From Candidatus Cardinium hertigii (GTDB taxonomy: Bacteria > Bacteroidota > Bacteroidia > Cytophagales > Amoebophilaceae), in assembly GCF_003176915.1 (NCBI RefSeq), contig NZ_CP029619.1, positions 744,001-808,000 of the forward strand: a stretch of 64,000 nt of DNA. The letters run 5' to 3'. Below are positions 1 through 9,096 of the stretch, one piece after another (position 1 is the first letter of the stretch; every line of letters starts with the position of its first letter). Below the pieces are notes generated by a model. It was not told where the DNA came from. It did no database searches and was given only the letters and a program-made list of their open reading frames with translations. Both the position numbers and the translations under genes were made by a program.

Positions 1-4
1 TAAA

Positions 5-256
5 TTAGTGTATCAAATAAATTTTAACTTTTAAACGATTATTATATAGTTTTATATATATATATAGTATATATAAAAAAATAAAATATTTAAATACTTT
101 AGGGAAAATAACAAAAAAATGCATTGCCATCCACTTAGGGTTAAAACAGCTACGGATCATGCCTCGGCCCCCTTCTTTAATTAATTTTTTAATACAAGCT
201 AGATTGCCCTAGGATGCTGCCGTATGTAAAGGATTAGTTTGTTGTACTCGCTTAAT
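5..256 (-). repeat. Left arm of a 12-kb-spaced imperfect inverted repeat (ankyrin-gene remnant)
   Basis: This stretch is an imperfect reverse complement of 12129-12387. The best matched part is about 120-245, which contains the complement of an ankyrin-like reading (HTAAS, then CIKKLIKEGAE) interrupted by stops. The match may continue past the left edge of the window. I read it as a decayed fragment of an ankyrin-repeat gene present in two inverted copies. Identity is judged by eye at about 80 percent; no alignment was run. Confidence 0.7.
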
Positions 257-544
257 ATTAGTTGTCCTTGAAGCATTGCCTATTTATTTGTTTATCAGAA
301 TAATAGTGATTAAATTCTTATTAGTTAATAACCATTTTTTGAGTTGTTTTGTATAAAAATCTTGCAAAATAGGGATGCAATCAAAGAAAATATATAGTAA
401 TTGTGATAGGTTATTTGAGCAACGCTTATCTAGTTTTCTTAACCCTAAACACAGCTTTATTCCAGTTAGCTGATTCGATTCCTTGGCAATACATGGAATC
501 AGATTTAGACTGCTATTTTAGCTATGGTCCTGGCCAGCCTCCTT
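257..544. other. AT-rich degraded DNA between the repeat arm and the 23S fragment
   Basis: No intact gene is visible. On the minus strand, about 290-385 can be read as roughly 30 codons without a stop (containing LKKWLLTNKNLITIILINK), possibly more of the decayed ankyrin-type gene. The rest has no recognisable feature. Confidence 0.4.
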
Positions 545-1040
545 TACCTATTCGTTAATTGTAGGTCTACGCATTATCAAAGGCCGTTGCCTCTATCTAC
601 AGGCTTTAACCTCCTAATTCGTCAGAAGGCAAGCCTTTCACTCTTTCGTCCCCCTTTCTCTATTGCTAACTAGTATCGGAATATTAACCGATTAACCGAT
701 TATCCATCGCCTACGCCGTTCGGCTTCAATTTAGGGCCCAACTAACCCACGGATGACAAACATCGCCGTGGAAACCTTAGTCTTTCGGTGTAATGGTTTC
801 TCACCATTATTCTGGCTACTTATGCCTACATTTTCTTTTCTAATAAATCCACTAAGAATCACTTATTTAGCTTCAGCTTCATTAGAATGCTCTCCTACCC
901 CTTACTACCTAATAGCAAGGCCACAGCTTCGGTAACATACTTTATGCCTGTTCATTATTGACGCCCTGTTGTTCGATCAGTGAGCTGTTACGCACTCTTC
1001 ACATGAAAAGCTGTTTTTCTTAACAGTTGTGATCCAAGTG
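545..1040 (-). pseudogene. Fragment of 23S rRNA (central part), degenerate
   Basis: Read on the minus strand this matches the middle of bacterial 23S rRNA in the right order: the GTPase-centre segment ending GCGTAACAGCTCACTGATCG near 1010-985, a stretch with ACCGAAGCTGTGGC near 930, CATAAGTAGCC near 820, ACACCGAAAGACTAAGGTTT near 780, the segment GGCGTAGGCGATGGATAAT near 710 and GGTTAATATTCCGATAC near 680. From memory this corresponds to about E. coli positions 1060-1600. The 5' side (about 1040-1015) has lost the canonical helix sequence and nothing of the rest of the gene is adjacent, so it is a truncated, drifting copy and not a functional rRNA gene. Ends are approximate. Confidence 0.75.
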
Positions 1041-1585
1041 TTATCCATGATGCTATATTAAAAACATATACTAAACAATCAGCAATATAAATGGAATGTT
1101 CTATTTTTTTTCCTTTACTTTGGCATAAATAAGACGATATATTATTTCATTTTGAGTTAATTATATTTAATTACAAAGTTTTTCCTACTAGATCTTTTTG
1201 GGTTTCAGACAGGGTATTACCACGATTAGCTATTAAAACAATTTTGTTCTCATTGCTAAAGTAGACCAACGGTTGGTTTGGGTAGCTATGGGAAAATTGG
1301 ATCTACCAATGAGCATTTATGCAGGAATTATAAAACCAATAAGCTCTATTGTAAGTTTGGTGAAAAGCGGTAATAGAATAGAAGTATATTTTAGGGGAAT
1401 CATATTCAATGCCTTGGTTTAGATTGGATAGGGTATGCATATTAGAAATTTTGATTTTTTTTAGATATTTTATAGATTATAATTTATTTTATTTCCTATT
1501 CAAATTCAAATGACTTATATAAACTAATTATACCCTTTATACTTAATTAGTATGGGTTTATAGTATAGTTGAAGATTATAAGCGA
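1041..1585. other. Non-coding AT-rich stretch
   Basis: No convincing gene. A plus-strand reading without a stop covers about 1255-1423 (48 codons, containing LDLPMSIYAGIIKPISSIV) but has no plausible upstream start and matches nothing I recognise; it may be the tail of a lost gene. Confidence 0.35.
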
Positions 1586-2078
1586 TATGCTATGAGGATA
1601 AGTTATGTAGTATACTTATATAATGATACTTTATAAAGAGTTGCACAAAAGAAAAAAGCGCTACTAAGTTATTAGGCAATAGATCTATTGAAGCTTAGGA
1701 TGTGATTTAGTTTACCGCTTTAGGCAAACTACTGAGGCTATTTGTGAACTACCAATTAAATTTTTTATCATGCAATTATTGCATTTTTATTTAACGCTAT
1801 TGTTAACCATTTTTTCATTTATCGCTTGCCAAGTGAATAAGCAAGACATGCTGCCTAATGAGCAGCAAAAAGCGTGTTCCAGTAAGAATCAAATAGGTAG
1901 TGAAAAAAATTTACTAGACCTTCCTAATGAGCTATTAACAAAGTATATTATATCTAGATTGCCTGATGAAGTAGTAAAAACATTAATACAGATTAATAAT
2001 TGGCGTCTTATAGCATGTGCAGTAGAATCTTTAAAGCTCAAGTACAACAATACTATAAATTCTTATCTAATTACTAAA
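1586..2078 (+). repeat. Direct repeat, copy 1: upstream region and 5' third of the LRR gene
   Basis: Nearly identical to 3062-3552. The copy covers about 185 bases upstream of the LRR gene plus the coding region for its lipoprotein signal, F-box-like segment and following residues. After about 2078 the two copies diverge quickly, although both go on to encode leucine-rich repeats. Confidence 0.85.
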
Positions 2079-3002
2079 GAAAATTTTAACAGAGACAAAG
2101 ATTTTATTATACGTATTGGTATAAAACATGTTCGTTTTGTTTATTCAGATTATGAATGGCAACTCTCTGTATTAAGTTCACCGGGACGGAGTGATACATT
2201 CAAGGATCTAGTTCTTGAAGATTTCTTGCTTTCGTTAATCTGTATTGAAACATTAGAAAGGATTACAATTGATCAAACTAAATTTAGTTTTACTGAACTC
2301 ATCCTAAAACCTAACCATGGAATCAACGATAAAATATTGCATATGTTATTCAAGAAACTGGATGATACGGCTAAAAATAGCTTAAAGACGCTTAGAATAT
2401 TTGGCCCCCAACTTAGTAGTCTTAATTCAATACCTGAGTTGCCAAGCCTAAAATTGTTTATTATGGAGAATAATAGATTAAATATTAAAGATTTTACTGG
2501 GTTTCCTGTTTTGTTAAAACTAAAAAGGCTATTCTTTTGCAATAACCAGCTTGCAACTGTTTCTGGGTTTCCTAATTTAACTATGTTAAGAGAACTTGAC
2601 CTTAGCAACAACCGGCTTACCAATATTATTGGATTACCTAGTTTGCCAGAACTAGAAAGCCTGAATATTAAGAACAATCAACTTGAAACTGTAATTGGGT
2701 TACCTTCCTTGCTAAACCTAAGGATACTTCATCTTAGTAATAACAGCATTAAAGGAATTATTCAGTTATCTAACGTACCAGAGCTAAAAAAACTCTATCT
2801 TAAAAACAACCAACTTTCAGATGTTACTGAGTTGGATCTGTCTAGCTTACCGGAGGGGCTAAAAAGACTTTGTCTTGGAAATAACCAGCTTACTGAAGAC
2901 GACTTGCAGCTGGTCCCACGCTCATCTAAGTTATCAAAGCTAAAAAATTTCATTTCTTGGAATAAACAATCTACAAGTTCTACTGATTCTACAAGTTCTT
3001 AA
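1770..3002 (+). CDS. Lipoprotein with F-box-like segment and leucine-rich repeats
   Basis: A 410-residue protein of a eukaryote-like type. Residues 1-20 form a signal peptide ending in a lipobox (FIAC, Cys20), so the mature protein should be lipid-anchored. Residues 48-90 (LPNELLTKYIISRLP, then NNWRLIACAVESL) resemble the F-box fold that in eukaryotes binds Skp1 of ubiquitin ligases. Residues about 195-395 hold seven or more leucine-rich repeats with the LxxLxLxNNxL pattern. The tail is Ser/Thr-rich. F-box and LRR proteins are known effector candidates in Amoebophilus-type symbionts; a role in manipulating host ubiquitination is inference. The lipobox is odd for a secreted effector. The start at 1770 gives the full signal peptide. 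Confidence 0.8.
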   Translation: MQLLHFYLTLLLTIFSFIACQVNKQDMLPNEQQKACSSKNQIGSEKNLLDLPNELLTKYIISRLPDEVVKTLIQINNWRLIACAVESLKLKYNNTINSYLITKENFNRDKDFIIRIGIKHVRFVYSDYEWQLSVLSSPGRSDTFKDLVLEDFLLSLICIETLERITIDQTKFSFTELILKPNHGINDKILHMLFKKLDDTAKNSLKTLRIFGPQLSSLNSIPELPSLKLFIMENNRLNIKDFTGFPVLLKLKRLFFCNNQLATVSGFPNLTMLRELDLSNNRLTNIIGLPSLPELESLNIKNNQLETVIGLPSLLNLRILHLSNNSIKGIIQLSNVPELKKLYLKNNQLSDVTELDLSSLPEGLKRLCLGNNQLTEDDLQLVPRSSKLSKLKNFISWNKQSTSSTDSTSS

Positions 3003-3061
3003 AAACGTACGATTCTGCCGATTTAGTTTCTCTCATACATTAAAAGAAAGGTGGATTGCTT

Positions 3062-3552
3062 TATGCTATGAGGATAAGTTATGTAGTATACTTATATAAT
3101 GATACTTTATAAAGAGTTGCACAAAAGAAAAAAGCACACTAAGTTATTAGGCAATAGATCTATTGAAGCTTAGGATGTGATTTAGTTTACCGCTTTGGGC
3201 AAACTACTGAGGCTATTTGTGAACTACCAATTAAATTTTTTATCATGCAATTATTGCATTTTTATTTAACGCTATTGTTAACCATTTTTTCACTTATCGC
3301 TTGCCAAGTGAATAAGCAAGACATGCTGCCTAATGAGCAGCAAAAAGCGTGTTCCAGTAAGAATCAAATAGGTAGTGAAAAAATTTACTAGACCTTCCTA
3401 ATGAGCTATTAACAAAATATATTATATCTAGATTGCCTGATGAAGTAGTAGAAACATTAATACAGATTAATAATTGGCGTTTTATAGCATGTGCAGTAGA
3501 ATCTTTAAAGCTCAGGTACAACAATACTATAAATCCTTATCTAATTACCATT
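3062..3552 (+). repeat. Direct repeat, copy 2
   Basis: Second copy of 1586-2078. Differences seen by eye include one base lost in the upstream region, one A lost in a run of A (six here against seven in copy 1) and a few substitutions. Confidence 0.85.
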
Positions 3553-4379
3553 AGAAATTTTTCGGTAAAAAATTTTTTTGTTGACTTAAGTGGGGTAGAA
3601 CACGTTTGTTTCGATTGCCTGGACTGCCTTAATAGCGAACGTGGAGCGTTTCTACTTGCATTAGCGAACATCAACATTAAAAAAAATTATGATTGATCAA
3701 AAGCCTTTTCGAAGGCCTTTTACTGATTTAATTATTGAAGGTAAGGTTAAGGTTAATAAAGATACGTTGCGTATATTGTTCCAGAAACTGGACGATGGGG
3801 TTATTTATAGCTTAAAATACCTTTGTATCAGCGGTAACCAACTTACAAGTATTGAAATTCCTAGCTTGCCAAAATTAGAAAATCTCAATCTTAGTTTTAA
3901 TCAACTTAGAAGTGTTAATGGACTCCTTAGTTTATCAAGGCTAATAGAGCTAAATATTGGTGATAATCAACTTACAAGTATTGAAATTCCTAGCTTGTAG
4001 CTTGCCAAAATTAAAAAAGCTAAAGCTTGATTATAACCAACTTAAAAGTATTGAGCGGATCTTTGATTTACCAGAGCTAATAGAGCTAGATCTTAGTGGT
4101 AACCAACTTACGAGTATTGAAGGACTCCCTAACTTACCAAAACTAAAGAAGCTAAATCTTAATGATAACCAACTGATAAGTGTTGAAGAGCTTTCTCGTT
4201 TACAAAAGCTAGAACATCTTAATCTTGATAATAATCAGCTTATAAGTATTGAAGGGCTTTCTCGTTTACAAAAACTGGCAAAGATAACGCTTAGGAATAA
4301 TCAACTTACAGATATTACTGAGCTCTTTTGTTTACCAAATCTAAGAATCTCTATTAAAGAAGCAACACTATTAACTTAA
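3245..4379 (+). pseudogene. Frameshifted second copy of the F-box/LRR lipoprotein gene
   Basis: The first codons repeat the signal peptide and lipobox of the upstream gene. The frame then breaks three times: a run of six A at 3378-3383 (seven in the intact copy) leads to an early stop; a run of eight A at 3679-3686 marks a second shift; and a tandem 7-base duplication TAGCTTG at 3991-4004 creates a stop and a third shift. Across the breaks the protein is still readable: F-box-like segment (3433 onward), then about nine leucine-rich repeats with SIEGL/NNQL patterns up to 4379. It is probably dead as one protein, although slippage in the A runs could restore part of it. Confidence 0.8.
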
Positions 4380-4749
4380 GAGACAATCCTATTAACTTAA
4401 CAATGAGAAAAAATATATGTATTTTCACAACGATGACCTAGCTTTATTTATCAAGTAGAAAGTAGATAAATATTAACAATTTAGAAGATCCATTAAGTAG
4501 TAATTAAACTGATATATACGGATAAGTGTATGGTTAACAAGGAATTCCTTTTACGTATTAAAAGTAGCCTTCGAGGGCATAGAATAGCACACATACCACA
4601 GTAAAAAATTTTTTCTGAAAATAAATTTTTATTTTTATAACTAAAGCTAAAGTATAAAACACTAATTCTAAGCGTAGATTAAGTAGTTTAGGTAACTTTA
4701 AATACTTAAAAATTTTTAATAGATTAGTAGCCCTGCAACACTACATGTA
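4380..4749. other. Intergenic region upstream of pdhA
   Basis: AT-rich, no open frame or RNA recognised. It should carry the promoter for the pdhA block but no clear promoter motif stands out. Confidence 0.4.
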
Positions 4750-5802
4750 ATGATGGATCCCTTTAAAAAAAACCGTGTTACCAAGGCGCAAGAAGCTGTT
4801 TTGTTGCCGGATGCGTTAGATGTGAAACACCTTTCCCTCTATTTACAATGGTATGAGGCAATGGTATTGATACGCAAGTTTGAAGATAAAGCAGCACAGC
4901 TCTATGGACAACAAAAAATTAGCGGTTTTTGTCATCTTTATAATGGACAGGAAGCTTGTATAGTAGGAGCAGTTTCTGCCTTATGTAAAGGCGACAAGTA
5001 TATTACCGCTTACCGGGATCATGCCCATCCACTTGCATTGGGAACAGATCCTAAATACATAATGGCAGAGCTCTATGGAAAGGCTACGGGTATCGCTAAG
5101 GGGCAAGGGGGATCTATGCACCTATTTGATAAAGCATGCCATTTTTTAGGTGGTCATGGTATTGTTGGGGGACAAGTTCCTTTGGGTATAGGGATCGCAT
5201 TTGCAGAAAAATATAAAAAAACAGAAAATTTATGCATCACTTTTATGGGTGATGGTGCAGTACGCCAAGGTGTGGTGCATGAAGCTTTTAATTTAGCAAT
5301 GCTTTACCATTTGCCTGTTATTTTTGTGATTGAAAACAATGGATATGCCATGGGTACTTCGGTAGAAAGAAGTAGCAATGTAATAGATCTGTATAAACTA
5401 GGACAATCTTATGACATGGATGCAACAAGCGTTAATGGATTGTGTATAAAAGAAGTATACCATGCTGTACAAAAAGCTGCGCGGAAGGCTAGAAAAGGAG
5501 TCCCAGGTTTACTGGAATTTGTAACCTATCGTTACAAAGGGCATTCTATGTCTGATCCAGCAACTTATCGCTCTAAAGATGAGGTGGCGACCTATAAGGC
5601 AGAGGATCCTATTCTAAAATTGAAACAATTTGTATTAGAAAATGGGATGATTACAGAAAGAGAGCTAAAAGCTATAGATCATAAAATTAAGGATAAAATT
5701 AATGAGGCAGTTGCTTTTGCAGAAAGTTCCCCTTGGCCGGATCCGGTTTCTGTTTATGATTATGTGTATAAACAAAAAGATTACCCCTTTCTCCCCTATT
5801 AA
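4750..5802 (+). CDS. pdhA: Pyruvate dehydrogenase E1 component, alpha subunit
   Basis: Catalyses the thiamine-diphosphate-dependent decarboxylation of pyruvate together with the E1 beta subunit, feeding acetyl groups to lipoylated E2 in the cytoplasm. The 350-residue length fits the family. Visible are the AYRDHAH segment (87-93), the thiamine-diphosphate motif from GDG (167-169) to NN (196-197), and the conserved loop RYKGHSMSDPATYR near 255. The beta subunit, E2 and E3 are not in the window. LipB, needed to lipoylate E2, is at 43.5 kb. First gene of a plus-strand run ending at mreB; the next gene starts 8 bases after its stop. Confidence 0.95.
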   Translation: MMDPFKKNRVTKAQEAVLLPDALDVKHLSLYLQWYEAMVLIRKFEDKAAQLYGQQKISGFCHLYNGQEACIVGAVSALCKGDKYITAYRDHAHPLALGTDPKYIMAELYGKATGIAKGQGGSMHLFDKACHFLGGHGIVGGQVPLGIGIAFAEKYKKTENLCITFMGDGAVRQGVVHEAFNLAMLYHLPVIFVIENNGYAMGTSVERSSNVIDLYKLGQSYDMDATSVNGLCIKEVYHAVQKAARKARKGVPGLLEFVTYRYKGHSMSDPATYRSKDEVATYKAEDPILKLKQFVLENGMITERELKAIDHKIKDKINEAVAFAESSPWPDPVSVYDYVYKQKDYPFLPY

Positions 5803-5810
5803 TTAAAGTA

Positions 5811-6512
5811 ATGAAACTAGTAGATATCAATAGTGTCCCCAGGGCTACGTCAGCAAAAGAGCTTTCCCAATCGGAAAAGGCACTTCAGCTGGCTATAAAA
5901 CGTAAAAAACGCAGCTATTATTGTATAGGTTGCCTTTTAGTGCTTGTTCCTATTATGGTATACATATGGGATTTGTATCAAAGCAAAAAAGATTTGCAAG
6001 CGAAAAAGGAGGCTGCTCAGGCAATTTGTTTTTTTGAATCTGCGAACTTTGCTAAAGCGTTGGAAGGAGAGGGTGCGCATAAAGGGTTTCTAAGCATAAT
6101 TGAATTATACCCCTTTACATCAACGGCTTGCCTTATGCATTTTTATGCAGGGATCTCCTACATGCATCAGAAGCAATATGACCAAGCCATTGCCTCTTTG
6201 AAAAAATTTTCTTCTAAAGATTTTATTGTACAAGCCCGTGCCTATGCGGTTATAGCGGACGCATATAGTGAGCAAAGAAAATACAAACAAGCAGCCATTT
6301 ATTATAAGCAAGCAGCAAACTACAAACCAAATAGTGTCTATACACCGCATTATTTGGTTAAAGCAGCTAATGCTTTTGAAGAAGTTGCTCAATATAAGGA
6401 AGCATATGATTGCTACAATACAATTGAAGAAAAATATCCAAATGCGCAATTGAATCGAGAGGGGTTAGTCGCTCGGGAAAAAGGCCGGCTATCCATGTTG
6501 CTGTCAAACTGA
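5811..6512 (+). CDS. Single-span membrane protein with TPR repeats
   Basis: A 233-residue protein with a basic N-terminus, one membrane segment at about 36-54 (YYCIGCLLVLVPIMVYIW) and tetratricopeptide-type helical repeats from about 105 to 225 (AGISYMHQKQYDQAIASL, AYAVIADAYSEQRKYKQAA, ANAFEEVAQYKEAYDCY). The layout resembles the YfgM/TPR_21-like tethered TPR proteins that are widespread in Bacteroidetes and presumed to hold protein complexes at the inner membrane. The exact partner is unknown. It sits 8 bases after pdhA and 11 before recJ, so it is probably co-transcribed. Confidence 0.8.
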   Translation: MKLVDINSVPRATSAKELSQSEKALQLAIKRKKRSYYCIGCLLVLVPIMVYIWDLYQSKKDLQAKKEAAQAICFFESANFAKALEGEGAHKGFLSIIELYPFTSTACLMHFYAGISYMHQKQYDQAIASLKKFSSKDFIVQARAYAVIADAYSEQRKYKQAAIYYKQAANYKPNSVYTPHYLVKAANAFEEVAQYKEAYDCYNTIEEKYPNAQLNREGLVAREKGRLSMLLSN

Positions 6513-6523
6513 TTACATACCGT

Positions 6524-8239
6524 ATGGTACGCCATCCCATGCCTAAACATTGGGTCATCCGTTATCCGAAGGAAAATGAAAAAATAATTCTATTAGAAAA
6601 AGAAATTGGGGTACCTACCCCTCTTTCAACTATTTTAGTTGATAGGTCAATAGAAACATTTGATTCAGCTAAACAGTTCTTCCGTCCTTCTCTGGAGGCG
6701 TTACACGATCCTTTTTTAATGTTAGGGATGGGACGTGCCGTAGCACGTTTGATGCAAGCGCTCTATCGCAGCGAACAAATATTAATTTATGGTGACTATG
6801 ACGTAGATGGTACAACCGCTGTGGCCATGGTTTATCTTTTCTTACAGCAATTTTCTGGATCTAACATAAGGTATTATGTTCCAGACCGTATGTTAGAAGG
6901 ATATGGCGTCTCCTTACAAGCTATAGAACAAGCCTATCAAAATGGTGTTAAACTGATTCTTACGTTGGATTGTGGCATAAAGGCTTACGAAGCTATAGCA
7001 AGCGCCGTTGCATTAGGAATAGACGTAATAGTTTGTGATCATCATGAGGTGGGTGATTCTTTACCTTTGGCCTATGCGATTCTAAACCCAAAGCAGGGCG
7101 ATTGTACGTATCCTTTTAAAGAACTATCGGGCTGTGGTATTGCTTTTAAATTCGTACAAGCATGCTGTAAGTATAATGGATGGAAGTATGAAACAGTTTA
7201 CCCTTACTTAGATTTGGTAGCTATCAGTACAGCTTGTGATATGGTTCCATTAGTGGATGAAAATAGAATTTTAACCTACCATGGCATTAAACAATTAGCG
7301 CAAAACGCTCGTCCAGCACTACAAGCGCTCATGGAGGTAGCTTCTTTGGCTGGTAATGTTACAATGGAGGATCTCTTGTTTAAGATAGGACCACGCGTTA
7401 ATGTGGCTGGACGCATTGGCCATGCTTCCTTGGTGGTACAGCTGCTTGTGGAAAAAGATATCAAACAAGCTAGAACGCTGGCACAAGTTATCAATCAACA
7501 AAACCTCTTGCGAAGAGAGCTGGACCATACCATTACACAGGAAGCATTGTCACTTATAGCAAAAAATACAAAATTAAGGAAAAGCAATGTGCTCTTTAAT
7601 CCAGACTGGCATAAAGGTATTATTGGGATTGTGGCTTCACGTTGTATCGAACAACACCATAAACCTACCATTGTCTTAACGCTTTCCAATGGCAAAGCTA
7701 CTGGATCCGCTCGCTCAGTGCCTGGCTATAATATATATGAAGCCATTGCTTCCTGTAGCGCGCTACTATGCCAATATGGTGGCCATGCTTTTGCAGCAGG
7801 TCTTACGCTACCATTAGAAAATATTTCTGATTTCCAGGAAATGTTTGAGGAAGTGGTAGCAGATACTATAGCGGATCATTTGTTAATCCCACGGCAATCC
7901 ATTCATGCGTTACTTTCCTTTCAAGATATTACGCAAAAATTTGTTAACATATTGATGCAGATGGCTCCTTTCGGTTTGGGAAATCCTATGCCTGTATTTG
8001 TTAGCAACCATGTTTATGCTAGCAGCTATAGCTTGCTTAAGGGGCAACATCTTAAGCTGCAACTCTATCAATTGGGTTGTAAACAACACTATACAGCTAT
8101 TGGTTTTGGACTAGCAGCTTATGAGTCATTGGTGGCAAGTGGGAATCCTTTTTCTATAGCCTATACAATAGCTTATAACTATTTTCTTGGTAATAAATCC
8201 TTACAACTTATTATAAAAGATTTTAAAGAAACGGTTTAG
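6524..8239 (+). CDS. recJ: Single-stranded-DNA-specific exonuclease RecJ
   Basis: A 5'-to-3' single-strand exonuclease acting in recombination and mismatch or base-excision repair. The 571-residue protein has the DHH-phosphoesterase motifs DYDVDG (91-96), DHH (172-174) and SGCGIAFK (202-209), then a DHHA1 domain with the GGH motif (QYGGHAFAAG) and the C-terminal OB-like part. All metal-binding motifs look intact. Start at 6524; an alternative ATG lies five codons later. Follows the TPR gene closely. Confidence 0.95.
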   Translation: MVRHPMPKHWVIRYPKENEKIILLEKEIGVPTPLSTILVDRSIETFDSAKQFFRPSLEALHDPFLMLGMGRAVARLMQALYRSEQILIYGDYDVDGTTAVAMVYLFLQQFSGSNIRYYVPDRMLEGYGVSLQAIEQAYQNGVKLILTLDCGIKAYEAIASAVALGIDVIVCDHHEVGDSLPLAYAILNPKQGDCTYPFKELSGCGIAFKFVQACCKYNGWKYETVYPYLDLVAISTACDMVPLVDENRILTYHGIKQLAQNARPALQALMEVASLAGNVTMEDLLFKIGPRVNVAGRIGHASLVVQLLVEKDIKQARTLAQVINQQNLLRRELDHTITQEALSLIAKNTKLRKSNVLFNPDWHKGIIGIVASRCIEQHHKPTIVLTLSNGKATGSARSVPGYNIYEAIASCSALLCQYGGHAFAAGLTLPLENISDFQEMFEEVVADTIADHLLIPRQSIHALLSFQDITQKFVNILMQMAPFGLGNPMPVFVSNHVYASSYSLLKGQHLKLQLYQLGCKQHYTAIGFGLAAYESLVASGNPFSIAYTIAYNYFLGNKSLQLIIKDFKETV

Positions 8240-8248
8240 TTTATAGCT

Positions 8249-9007
8249 TTGATACAAATTACACAATTACAAAAGGGGAAAAAGGTATTTTTTATATCAG
8301 ATTTACATTTGCCGCTCCAAATGAGCAGTAAAACAAGCAATAGCTGTCGAGAAGACAAGGTCATAGCGTGGTTAAATTATATACAGCCGCAAGCAGAAGC
8401 TTTATTTCTATTAGGTGACATTTTTGATTTTTGGTTTGAATATAAATACCTTATCCCAAAAGGTGCTTTGCGATTTCAAGCAAAACTTTTATCATTTTGT
8501 GAAGAAAAAATTCCTGTTTATTTTTTTTTAGGGAATCATGACTATTGGGCTAAGGATTATTTAATGCACGTAAGTGGCGTACAGATTTTTCGAGCGCCAC
8601 TATCTGTTTGTATGTGCAATAAGCGTTTTTTAATCGGACATGGTGATACCATCAATCCTACCCGTTCTTATTCCTTATTGTTGAAATTGTACCACAATGC
8701 TTTACTACAGCATCTGGCAAAGTTATTACCAGCCGATTGGTTATACGGTATGGTGGATTACTATTGCTTAAAAAAAAATAATCGTAAAAAAGCTTGGGAT
8801 TTAGGACAAGAGGATCGTATATTACACTACTGCAAAACGGAAATAGAGCCTTCTATGCACCATGATTTTTATATATTCGGCCATATGCATACACCTTGCA
8901 TAAAAGCAATAAACCATACAAGTTACTATTGCAATCTGGGTGATTGGATTACACACTATACGTATGGTTGTTTTGATGGATTGGCGTTTTCGTTACTTAA
9001 ATTTTAA
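8249..9007 (+). CDS. lpxH: UDP-2,3-diacylglucosamine diphosphatase
   Basis: Hydrolyses UDP-2,3-diacylglucosamine to lipid X in lipid A synthesis at the inner membrane. The 252-residue calcineurin-like phosphoesterase has DLH (18-20), GDIFDFW (56-62), GNHDYW (95-100), GHGD (130-133) and a C-terminal GHMHTP. The start must be the TTG at 8249, because the first in-frame ATG (codon 25) lies after the DLH metal motif. Nine bases separate it from the recJ stop. It completes a set with LpxC and LpxA at 27-29 kb. Confidence 0.92.
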   Translation: MIQITQLQKGKKVFFISDLHLPLQMSSKTSNSCREDKVIAWLNYIQPQAEALFLLGDIFDFWFEYKYLIPKGALRFQAKLLSFCEEKIPVYFFLGNHDYWAKDYLMHVSGVQIFRAPLSVCMCNKRFLIGHGDTINPTRSYSLLLKLYHNALLQHLAKLLPADWLYGMVDYYCLKKNNRKKAWDLGQEDRILHYCKTEIEPSMHHDFYIFGHMHTPCIKAINHTSYYCNLGDWITHYTYGCFDGLAFSLLKF

Positions 9008-9096
9008 AACGTAATTTTATGGTCCGGCTTAGCAAGGTATTTTAGTTTTAGCCATTATGAAAGCTTTTTATTTGTTAATCTGTTTAGATAGGGTAT

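Noticed and set aside
753-935. 60-codon plus-strand frame
   Set aside because: It lies antisense to the 23S rRNA remnant and has no coding character; stop-free length is explained by the rRNA sequence.
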